From the NCBI GenBank assembly GCA_003244125.1, contig QHBL01000064.1, forward strand, positions 1 through 5,212: DNA of 5,212 nucleotides. The letters run 5' to 3'. Each line of letters opens with the position of its first letter. Within the stretch, counting starts at the first letter, position 1. This DNA comes from Chthoniobacterales bacterium. Lineage in GTDB: Bacteria > Verrucomicrobiota > Verrucomicrobiae > Chthoniobacterales > UBA10450. Positions 1-5,212 of the stretch are shown here, piece after piece. The notes below the pieces were generated by a model. That model worked only from the letters and a program-made list of their open reading frames with translations, was not told the DNA's origin and ran no database searches. The position numbers and the translations under genes were made by a program.

Positions 1-819
1 ACCGATCCGCGGAAGACGGATTTGTTCGCCAAGTTCAATTGGCCGCGCGTCTCCTGTCCGAGCATTGATTTTTCGCTGCCGCAAAACGAACGCGAACACG
101 ACGTGGCCGAGCGCGAGAAACAGTGCGGTTCAGAAATTCGCAAATTCCTGGAGGAACGCGGCGCTGACATTTGCGCGATCATCATCGAGCCAATCCAAGG
201 CGAAGGCGGCGATAATCATTTCCGCGGCGAATGGCTGAGAACTCTGCGCCAGGTCGCCGACGCGAACGATGTGCTGCTGATTTTTGACGAAATCCAGTGC
301 GGCGGCGGCACCACCGGCAAAGCGTGGTGCTGCGAGCATTTCGGCGTGGTGCCTGACCTTGCGGCGTTTGGGAAAAAGATTCAGGTCTGCGGCGTGCTGG
401 CTGGACCGCGCCTCGATGAAGTGAAGGATAACGCGTTCCGTTTGCCCTCGCGCCTGAACTCAACCTGGGGCGGCAATTTCACCGACATGGTGCGTGCGAA
501 ACATTACCTGCGCATTATCGAGCAGGAAAACTTGATCGAGAACGCCGGAACGGTCGGCGCTTACTTCATCGAGCGACTGCTGGAGTTGCGGAACGAGTGC
601 GAATTGGTCTCGGCCGTGCGCGGCCGCGGATTGTTCATCGCGTTTGATCTGCCGGATGCAAAGACGCGCGACGACATCTGGCGTGAGCTCTTCGACGCCG
701 GCGTGCTGGCGCTGAAGTCCGGTGAACGCGCGATCCGTTTCCGGCCGGCTCTCGATATCACGCGTGAAGTCGTTGACGAAGCGATGGACGTGCTGCGTCA
801 ACACTGCCGGGCGCGATGA
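1..819 (+). CDS. lat: L-lysine 6-transaminase, C-terminal part (5' end outside window)
   Basis: This PLP-dependent class III aminotransferase moves the epsilon-amino group of L-lysine to 2-oxoglutarate, giving 2-aminoadipate 6-semialdehyde and glutamate in the cytosol. The frame is open to base 1 and homologous residues precede the first possible start (TTG at 22), so the gene begins upstream. 272 codons are present and roughly 170-180 are missing. Family landmarks seen are EPIQGEGGDNHFR (about 187-225), FDEIQ with the PLP-ring Asp at 286-288, FGKK with the Schiff-base Lys at 373-375, SRLNSTWGGN with Thr at 463-465, and a C-terminal RFRP (736-747). The Glu-Asp-Lys-Thr spacing of 28, 29 and 30 residues matches E243, D271, K300 and T330 of Mycobacterium tuberculosis Rv3290c as I remember it. 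This separates it from ornithine and 4-aminobutyrate transaminases. It is the first gene of the apparent operon in this window; its promoter is not visible. Confidence 0.95.
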   Translation, partial: TDPRKTDLFAKFNWPRVSCPSIDFSLPQNEREHDVAEREKQCGSEIRKFLEERGADICAIIIEPIQGEGGDNHFRGEWLRTLRQVADANDVLLIFDEIQCGGGTTGKAWCCEHFGVVPDLAAFGKKIQVCGVLAGPRLDEVKDNAFRLPSRLNSTWGGNFTDMVRAKHYLRIIEQENLIENAGTVGAYFIERLLELRNECELVSAVRGRGLFIAFDLPDAKTRDDIWRELFDAGVLALKSGERAIRFRPALDITREVVDEAMDVLRQHCRAR

Positions 820-852
820 GCGCATTGGGTAGCGCACGCATCCCGCGTCCTG

Positions 853-874
853 GCGATGGCATCCTCGCTATCGC
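853..874. repeat. Imperfect hairpin within the first intergenic repeat
   Basis: GCGATGGC (853-860) faces GCTATCGC (867-874) across a 6-nt loop. Seven pairs are Watson-Crick and one is G-U if transcribed from the plus strand. It is the first internal arm of the palindromic element. Confidence 0.55.
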
Positions 875-892
875 GGACTTCTCCAGATACGC

Positions 893-918
893 CGCCGAAA
901 GGAAAGTTCCTTTCGGCG
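893..918. repeat. Perfect 12-bp inverted repeat, 2-nt spacer
   Basis: CGCCGAAAGGAA (893-904) is exactly complementary to TTCCTTTCGGCG (907-918) with AG between, so a transcript would form a long hairpin after opening the apical pairs. No T-tract follows on either strand, so it does not read as an intrinsic terminator. It is the second internal arm of the palindromic element. Confidence 0.75.
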
Positions 919-964
919 AGACGCCAAAACCAACACGCGAGACGCGTGCGCTACCCGGATTGTG

Positions 965-2503
965 ATGCGCACCGTTCTGGAGAAACTGGGAATCACTGGC
1001 GAAAACGACGGCGTTTTCTGCGGCGAATGGCGCGCCGGCGCCGGGCCGGTGATCGAGAAAATCTCGCCAGTCGATGGTCGCGTTCTTGCGCGCGTGCGCA
1101 GCGCGTCGGCTGAGGAGTACGAGCAGACGATCACGCGCGCGCACGAAGCTTTTTTAAAATGGCGCACGACGCCTGGGCCGGTGCGCGGTGAAACGGTGCG
1201 GCGACTCGGCAACGCCTTGCGCGAATCGAAGCACGAGCTCGGCACGCTCGTGACTCTCGAGTCCGGAAAAATTCTCCCCGAAGGCGAAGGCGAAGTGCAG
1301 GAGATGATCGACATCTGCGACTTCGCCGTCGGGCAATCGCGCATGCTCTACGGACTAACGATCCAATCAGAGCGACCGCAACATCGTTTGATGGAGCAAT
1401 GGCATCCGCTTGGCGTCGTCGGTGTGATCAGCGCCTTTAATTTCCCCGTCGCGGTCTGGTCGTGGAATGCGGCTTTGGCTGCCGTCTGCGGCGACGCCAT
1501 CATTTGGAAGCCGAGCGAGAAAACGCCTCTAACCGCGATCGCGGTGACGAAAATCGCGGAGCGTGTTTGTCGCGAGAGCGGCGCTGATCCGGCCATTTTC
1601 TCGCTCGTTATCGGTGACGGACCTTCGATCGGCCAAAAGCTCGCGAGCGATCGACGGGTTGCTCTTATTTCAGCGACCGGATCAACGCGGATGGGTTGTC
1701 ATGTCGGGCCCGCTGTGGCCGGGCGGCTGGGCAAAGCATTGCTCGAACTCGGCGGCAACAACGCACTTATCGTCAGTCCGACGGCTGATCTCGCGATGGC
1801 GACGAGCTCCATTTTTTTCGGGGCGGTGGGGACTGCGGGACAACGCTGCACGAGCACGCGGCGCGTCATCATCCACGAAAGCGTAGCCGACAAAATTCGC
1901 GACTCGTTAGTGCGCGCTTACAAGACGGTGTGCATCGGCAATCCGCTCGAGAAACAAACGCTGATGGGCCCGTTGATCGATGGCGACGCGGTGGAAAATG
2001 TGCAGCGCTCGATCGCGAAAGTGCGCGACCAGGGCGGGGAGATCCTTTACGGCGGCGACAAGCTCGACCTTCCTGGCGGTTGTTACATGACGCCGTGTCT
2101 GGCGCGGGTGCAGACAGAGATCGAGATCGTGCAGCACGAGACCTTCGGGCCATTGCTGTATCTGATGACGTATCGGGATTTTGATGAAGCGCTGGCCATC
2201 CACAACGGCGTGTCGCAGGGACTCAGCTCCGCCATTTTCACCAATGACGTGCGCGAGGCTGAGAAATTCGTCAGCGCACTCGGCAGCGATTGCGGAATCG
2301 CCAATGTGAATACCGGGACAAGCGGCGCGGAAATCGGCGGAGCGTTCGGCGGCGAGAAGGACACGGGCGGCGGACGCGAGAGCGGGAGCGACTCGTGGAA
2401 GAACTATATGCGGCGGCAGACGAATACGATCAACTTCTCGAGGGAGCTGCCGCTGGCGCAGGGGATCCAGTTCGGCGCGGGAGAAGGAAGCGCCACCGCG
2501 TAA
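965..2503 (+). CDS. amaB: L-2-aminoadipate-6-semialdehyde dehydrogenase (ALDH7/antiquitin family)
   Basis: This NAD(P)-dependent aldehyde dehydrogenase oxidises 2-aminoadipate 6-semialdehyde, the product of the preceding gene, to L-2-aminoadipate. The 512-residue length is normal for the family. Visible are the cofactor-domain Asn in SAFNFPVAVW (N159), the SATGSTRMG nucleotide-binding loop, the general-base Glu in LELGGNN (E261) and the catalytic Cys in GQRCTSTRR (C295). The C-terminal stretch TSGAEIGGAFGGEKDTGGG, followed by RESGSDSWKNYMRR, is a hallmark of antiquitin (human ALDH7A1, bacterial AmaB/Pcd) and sets it apart from generic ALDHs. I chose ATG 965. GTG 962 directly before it is also in frame, and neither has a clear Shine-Dalgarno sequence. 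It lies 145 bp after lat, with the gap filled by a palindromic repeat. The symbol amaB follows pseudomonad usage. Confidence 0.93.
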   Translation: MRTVLEKLGITGENDGVFCGEWRAGAGPVIEKISPVDGRVLARVRSASAEEYEQTITRAHEAFLKWRTTPGPVRGETVRRLGNALRESKHELGTLVTLESGKILPEGEGEVQEMIDICDFAVGQSRMLYGLTIQSERPQHRLMEQWHPLGVVGVISAFNFPVAVWSWNAALAAVCGDAIIWKPSEKTPLTAIAVTKIAERVCRESGADPAIFSLVIGDGPSIGQKLASDRRVALISATGSTRMGCHVGPAVAGRLGKALLELGGNNALIVSPTADLAMATSSIFFGAVGTAGQRCTSTRRVIIHESVADKIRDSLVRAYKTVCIGNPLEKQTLMGPLIDGDAVENVQRSIAKVRDQGGEILYGGDKLDLPGGCYMTPCLARVQTEIEIVQHETFGPLLYLMTYRDFDEALAIHNGVSQGLSSAIFTNDVREAEKFVSALGSDCGIANVNTGTSGAEIGGAFGGEKDTGGGRESGSDSWKNYMRRQTNTINFSRELPLAQGIQFGAGEGSATA

Positions 2504-2519
2504 CTGCTACCGACGCGCG

Positions 2520-2626
2520 TGTCATCCTGAGCGCAGCGAAGCACAGTCGAAGGATCCCGGCGCGAAAGCTTTAAGGTAACTTCCACGGGATCCCTCGGCT
2601 CCGCTTTCGCACCGCTCGGGATGACA
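2520..2626. repeat. Inverted pair of ~40-bp 'GTCATCCTGAGCG' repeat units
   Basis: Two similar units face each other: 2520-2559 (40 bp, starts TGTCATCCTGAGCG, ends GGATCCCG) and the reverse complement of 2586-2626 (41 bp, starts TGTCATCCCGAGCG, ends GGATCCCG). The outer 14 bp match with one T/C difference, which is a wobble pair in the plus-strand RNA. The inner 8 bp (2552-2559 against 2586-2593) are perfect. The middle parts are diverged. The 26-nt spacer 2560-2585 holds a small AAAGCTTT palindrome. From memory, 'TGTCATCCTGAGCGAAGCGAAGGATC' repeats are abundant between genes in several soil and environmental phyla, often as such facing pairs. It is unlike the repeat at 827-956. No T-tract follows, so a terminator is not supported. 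Confidence 0.75.
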
Positions 2627-2655
2627 GCGCGCGAAAATTGAACGACAATTTCACT

Positions 2656-4044
2656 ATGACGACAGCTACGTTAGATGGGAAACAACGCGCGACGGAATCG
2701 CGGTTTGAATGGCCGCTCTGCTACGAGGCGGAGAATTTCATCATCGAGCGCATCGACGCTTTCACGCAGCAGAACGGTTTTGCGCGCGAGCTTTCCACAC
2801 GGATGCGCGATGAGACTGGCACGCTCATTCTCGATTGGACGGATTATCTGCTTCTGCCCGCGTCTGATGAAAAGGCGCTGCGCGATCTCGGCTACAGCGA
2901 TGATCCAATGGCCGATGCGCCTGATGCGCAGAAGCAGCTTTGGCATCCGCAAGCGATGTTGCCGCGAGTCTTGATCGCGCCGACAAACGCGAAGTATCCG
3001 CTCGCCCTCGGAATTCGCGCGGAGGATCTCGCGATCTTCGCGGGGGTGTATGGCGTTACGAACCCGATCGAAGGCGCACCGCTCTCGCGTTTCCGCAAGA
3101 TGCTGATCTCGGAGGAAAACGGGGCGCGCTTCGAGGTGATCGAGCGCCGCGCGTATCGCGGTTACACGACGGCCGAGCCGGATTTGAAGGCGTACCTCGC
3201 GGCGCGCGAGCTGTGGCAGACGCGGCGCCGAGTGTGGGATGACGATCGCGCGGGGATGAAACACGGGCTGGAGCGGATCGAACAGATGGTGAAGCTGGTC
3301 GGCCAGGATTTGGCCTGTCATCTCGTCTTCGAAGAGGAGCGTCGCTATTGGCAGAAGCGAAACCGGGCTGGAACGGAACAGAAGCGCCGGCAGGACTCGT
3401 TAGGCTTGGGTTGGGCGAATCACGACCATCACACCTACCGTTCGTCGCGCGAGTGTTTCGTCGATTTGATCAAAGCGTGGGAACTGCTCGGGTTTCATCG
3501 CCGCGAGCGCTACTATGCCGGTCAGGAAGCGGGCTGGGGGGCGCAAGCCGTGGAGCAACCGATCGAGGGAATTATTATTTTCAACGACGTCGATTTGAAC
3601 CCCGATGAGGTGGATGTGGATTTCTCGCGGAAGGAACTGCCTTCGCAGCCGACTCTCGGGACGATTGGACTCTGGTGCGGTTTGCACGGCGAGAGTTTTC
3701 TCGAGGCGGGGATGCATCATCTGGAGTGCCGTTTCGATCACGCGCTGCTGCGCGATCAACTGAAAGCGGAAGGCATAAACACGATGAAACCGTTCTCCGA
3801 TTTTCCGTTCCTGAAACAGGCGTTTACCGAAGGCGAGCGGTGGACTGTTCGTCGCGCGCGCGCCGAACGACTGCTGCAGAATCAATCAATCACGGACGAC
3901 CAGTTTGCGGAGTTCACGAAAAATGGCGCGATCGGCAGCCACCTCGAAAACCTTCAGCGCAAAGGCGGCTTCAAAGGATTCAATCAGCACACAGTGAGCC
4001 TGATTATCGCGGAGACCGATCCGCGGAAACAGCAGGCGCATTGA
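2656..4044 (+). CDS. Uncharacterised protein of the lysine cluster; possible VOC-fold metalloenzyme, distantly HglS/DUF1338-like
   Basis: I do not firmly recognise this 462-residue protein. It has no signal peptide or membrane segment, so it is probably cytosolic. The N-terminal half (about 1-245) is mixed alpha/beta with no motif I can name; it includes WHPQAMLPRVLIAP from residue 96. The C-terminal half looks like a vicinal-oxygen-chelate enzyme: NHDHHTYRSS (255-264), then a helix ending in LLGF (277-280), a hydrophobic strand IIIFNDVD (306-313), MHHLECRF (353-360), and HLENLQRKGG (429-438). The H-x3-R (H258/R262), His354 or His355, and Glu431 resemble in order and local context the metal-binding His, His, Glu and substrate Arg of 2-oxoadipate dioxygenase/decarboxylase HglS (464 residues). 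Spacing differs and the alignment is only by eye. Position between aminoadipate-semialdehyde and glutaryl-CoA dehydrogenases favours a lysine-pathway role. Start: ATG 2656 is preferred; TTG 2638 in frame would add six residues. Neither has a clear ribosome binding site. Confidence 0.8.
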   Translation: MTTATLDGKQRATESRFEWPLCYEAENFIIERIDAFTQQNGFARELSTRMRDETGTLILDWTDYLLLPASDEKALRDLGYSDDPMADAPDAQKQLWHPQAMLPRVLIAPTNAKYPLALGIRAEDLAIFAGVYGVTNPIEGAPLSRFRKMLISEENGARFEVIERRAYRGYTTAEPDLKAYLAARELWQTRRRVWDDDRAGMKHGLERIEQMVKLVGQDLACHLVFEEERRYWQKRNRAGTEQKRRQDSLGLGWANHDHHTYRSSRECFVDLIKAWELLGFHRRERYYAGQEAGWGAQAVEQPIEGIIIFNDVDLNPDEVDVDFSRKELPSQPTLGTIGLWCGLHGESFLEAGMHHLECRFDHALLRDQLKAEGINTMKPFSDFPFLKQAFTEGERWTVRRARAERLLQNQSITDDQFAEFTKNGAIGSHLENLQRKGGFKGFNQHTVSLIIAETDPRKQQAH

Positions 4045-4055
4045 CGCTGCTCGGC

Positions 4056-4060
4056 GGGAG
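4056..4060 (+). promoter_or_regulatory. Possible ribosome binding site for glutaryl-CoA dehydrogenase
   Basis: GGGAG lies in the 29-nt gap after the third gene. It ends 13 nt before GTG 4074, which is long, but only 7 nt before an in-frame ATT at 4068. It is the only purine-rich Shine-Dalgarno-like stretch I see before any start in the window. Confidence 0.35.
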
Positions 4061-4073
4061 CTAACGCATTGCC

Positions 4074-5212
4074 GTGGCCTCGCTGGATTACTACGGGCTC
4101 GAAGAACTCCTGACCGACGAGGAGCGCGCCGCGCGTGGCCGGGCGCGGCGGTTTGTCGATGAAGAGGTGATGCCCGTCGTGGTGGATAGCCACCGCGAGG
4201 GGCATTTTCCTGAGCAGCTGATTCCGCGGATGGGGGCGTTGCGTTTCTTTGCGCCGCATCTGCACGGGCATGGCTGTGCTGGCTTAAGCCAAACTGCGTA
4301 TGGCCTCATCATGCAGGAGTTCGATCGCGCGGATTCCGGTCTGCGCTCGCTCGCGTCTGTCCAAGGTTCGCTCGCGATCCACGCGATTCACTCTTTTGGC
4401 ACACCGGAGCAGCAGGCGCGTTGGCTGCCGGGATTGGTGGACGGAACACGCATCGGTTGCTTCGCGTTGACGGAGCATGGCCACGGCTCTGATCCCCGCG
4501 GAATGGAGACACGCGCGACCCGCGATGGCGAGCATTATGTGCTGAACGGCAGCAAGTGCTGGATCGGCAACGCATCGATCGCGGATGTGAAGGTGGTCTG
4601 GGCCAAGGATGAGGATGGCCACGTCGGCGGGTTCGTTGTCGAAAAAGCTTCGCCTGGTTTTCGCGCGCAGGACATCGACGGGAAGTTCAGCCTGCGAATG
4701 TCACGCACGTCCGAATGCTGGTTCGAGGATTGCCGCATTCCCGCAGAGAATCGCCTGCCGAATGCGAATGGCTTGCGCGCACCGCTTTCGTGCCTCTCGC
4801 AGGCGCGGGTCGGGATTGCTTGGGGCGTGATCGGCGCCGCGATTGATTGTTATGAGACGGCGCTCGCCTATGCGAAGGCGCGCGAGCAATTCGGACGTCC
4901 AATCGCCGGGTTCCAGCTCGTGCAGGAAAAGCTCGTCTGGATGGTGCAGGAAATCACGAAGGCGCAGTTGCTGGCGTTGCGCCTGACGCGAATGCTGGAA
5001 GCCGGCGATGTGCGGCCGGCGCAGATTTCGCTCGCGAAGCGCAACAACGTCTGGATGGCGCTCGAATGCGCCCGCAAGGCGCGCGACATCCTCGGCGCCG
5101 CAGGAATTACCGACCGCTACTCGGTCATCCGGCATTTGATGAACCTCGAGAGCGTCTACACCTATGAAGGCACGCACGACATCCACACGCTCGTCGTAGG
5201 ACAGGATGTCAC
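4074..5212 (+). CDS. gcdH: Glutaryl-CoA dehydrogenase, decarboxylating (3' end outside window)
   Basis: This FAD flavoprotein of the acyl-CoA dehydrogenase family converts glutaryl-CoA to crotonyl-CoA and CO2, passing electrons to electron-transfer flavoprotein. The frame is open from GTG 4074 to the window edge: 379 whole codons, with about a dozen C-terminal residues missing. Diagnostic segments are LDYYGLEELLTDEE at the start, GCAGLSQTAYGLIMQE, the substrate-binding Arg in GLRSLASVQGSL (R91), KFSLRMS, ARVGIAWGV, LAKRNN, and RHLMNLESVYTYEGTHDIH with the catalytic Glu at residue 365 (5166-5168). This set matches human GCDH closely and distinguishes it from short-chain acyl-CoA dehydrogenases. 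An in-frame TAA at 4062-4064 limits the start to GTG 4074 or the rare codon ATT 4068. The gene starts 29 nt after the third gene, which supports cotranscription. One oddity is that the usual LTEP-x2-GSD loop reads LTEHGHGSD (residues 132-140). Confidence 0.93.
   Translation, partial: MASLDYYGLEELLTDEERAARGRARRFVDEEVMPVVVDSHREGHFPEQLIPRMGALRFFAPHLHGHGCAGLSQTAYGLIMQEFDRADSGLRSLASVQGSLAIHAIHSFGTPEQQARWLPGLVDGTRIGCFALTEHGHGSDPRGMETRATRDGEHYVLNGSKCWIGNASIADVKVVWAKDEDGHVGGFVVEKASPGFRAQDIDGKFSLRMSRTSECWFEDCRIPAENRLPNANGLRAPLSCLSQARVGIAWGVIGAAIDCYETALAYAKAREQFGRPIAGFQLVQEKLVWMVQEITKAQLLALRLTRMLEAGDVRPAQISLAKRNNVWMALECARKARDILGAAGITDRYSVIRHLMNLESVYTYEGTHDIHTLVVGQDV

Larger units (their letters stand above)
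827..956. repeat. Compact palindromic intergenic repeat with two internal hairpins (MITE/REP-like)
   Basis: The lat-ALDH gap is almost wholly one structured element. Its ends are inverted copies of each other: 827-848 and 935-956 pair over 22 bp with 2 mismatches, and the outermost 13 bp (GGGTAGCGCACGC) are perfect. Inside lie an imperfect hairpin at 853-874 and a strong perfect hairpin at 893-918, giving a cloverleaf-like outline. There is no convincing coding sequence, although short open frames cross it. The layout suggests a non-autonomous palindromic repeat family. From memory, similar 'GTAGCGCACGCGTCTCGCGT...' elements recur between genes in Verrucomicrobiota genomes; I could not check this. 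It should be transcribed within the operon mRNA and could affect processing or stability. Confidence 0.75.

Noticed and set aside
22..24. TTG as the true start of the lysine transaminase
   Set aside because: The frame is open to base 1 and the preceding residues (TDPRKTD) fit the family, while the protein would lack its N-terminal third. The gene is cut by the window edge.
893..918. Intrinsic terminator between lat and the ALDH gene
   Set aside because: The stem is strong, but no run of T follows on either strand, and the surrounding symmetric arms explain the hairpin as part of a repeat.
856..1113. 85-codon plus-strand open frame across the first repeat into the ALDH gene
   Set aside because: It overlaps the palindromic repeat and the start of the ALDH in another frame. 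The product is low-complexity and Arg-rich, as expected of a shadow frame.
1278..1296. Short GAAGGC direct repeat (Glu-Gly-Glu-Gly-Glu) in the ALDH gene
   Set aside because: Only about two and a half copies of a 6-bp unit, in frame inside a normal-length protein and in a region that is naturally acidic. No sign of expansion or function.
2520..2626. CRISPR array
   Set aside because: There are only two units, in inverted orientation and with diverged middles, and no regularly spaced direct repeats.
2671..3321. 216-codon open frame on the minus strand inside the third gene
   Set aside because: It lies antisense to a coherent plus-strand protein. Long antisense frames are expected in G+C-rich codon usage, and its translation is Arg-rich without recognisable motifs.
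4701..5186. 161-codon minus-strand open frame
   Set aside because: It is entirely antisense to the conserved C-terminal half of glutaryl-CoA dehydrogenase, whose plus-strand motifs are unmistakable.

Overview
The window is a same-strand (+) run of four genes that together look like a lysine catabolic operon. Both ends are cut, so the first gene lacks its start and the last lacks its final residues. Coding sequence fills almost all of the window, and base composition is high in G+C throughout. The organism is most likely a soil or freshwater bacterium of the Verrucomicrobiota type. This is inferred, with low to moderate confidence, from G+C-rich coding, weak Shine-Dalgarno signals and two palindromic intergenic repeats of kinds I associate with such genomes. 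Acidobacteriota or another G+C-rich phylum is not excluded.

Layout: 1-819 is the C-terminal two thirds of L-lysine 6-transaminase (lat). 820-964 is a gap holding a compact palindromic repeat. 965-2503 is an antiquitin-type (ALDH7) aminoadipate-semialdehyde dehydrogenase. 2504-2655 is a gap holding a second, unrelated inverted repeat. 2656-4044 is an uncharacterised 462-residue protein with motifs resembling metal-binding VOC-fold enzymes. 4074-5212 is glutaryl-CoA dehydrogenase, running off the end.

How the genes fit: Lat removes the epsilon amino group of lysine to give 2-aminoadipate 6-semialdehyde (in equilibrium with piperideine-6-carboxylate). The ALDH oxidises this to 2-aminoadipate. 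Glutaryl-CoA dehydrogenase acts at the far end of the route, turning glutaryl-CoA into crotonyl-CoA. The steps between them, 2-aminoadipate to 2-oxoadipate to a glutaryl unit, have no recognised enzyme in the window. The unknown third gene sits exactly there. By eye its C-terminal half carries an H-x3-R, HHL-x2-R and E-x2-QR-x-G series reminiscent of the 2-oxoadipate dioxygenase/decarboxylase family (HglS, DUF1338). It is the most interesting object in the window and may be a divergent 2-oxoacid-processing enzyme dedicated to this pathway. That role is a hypothesis.
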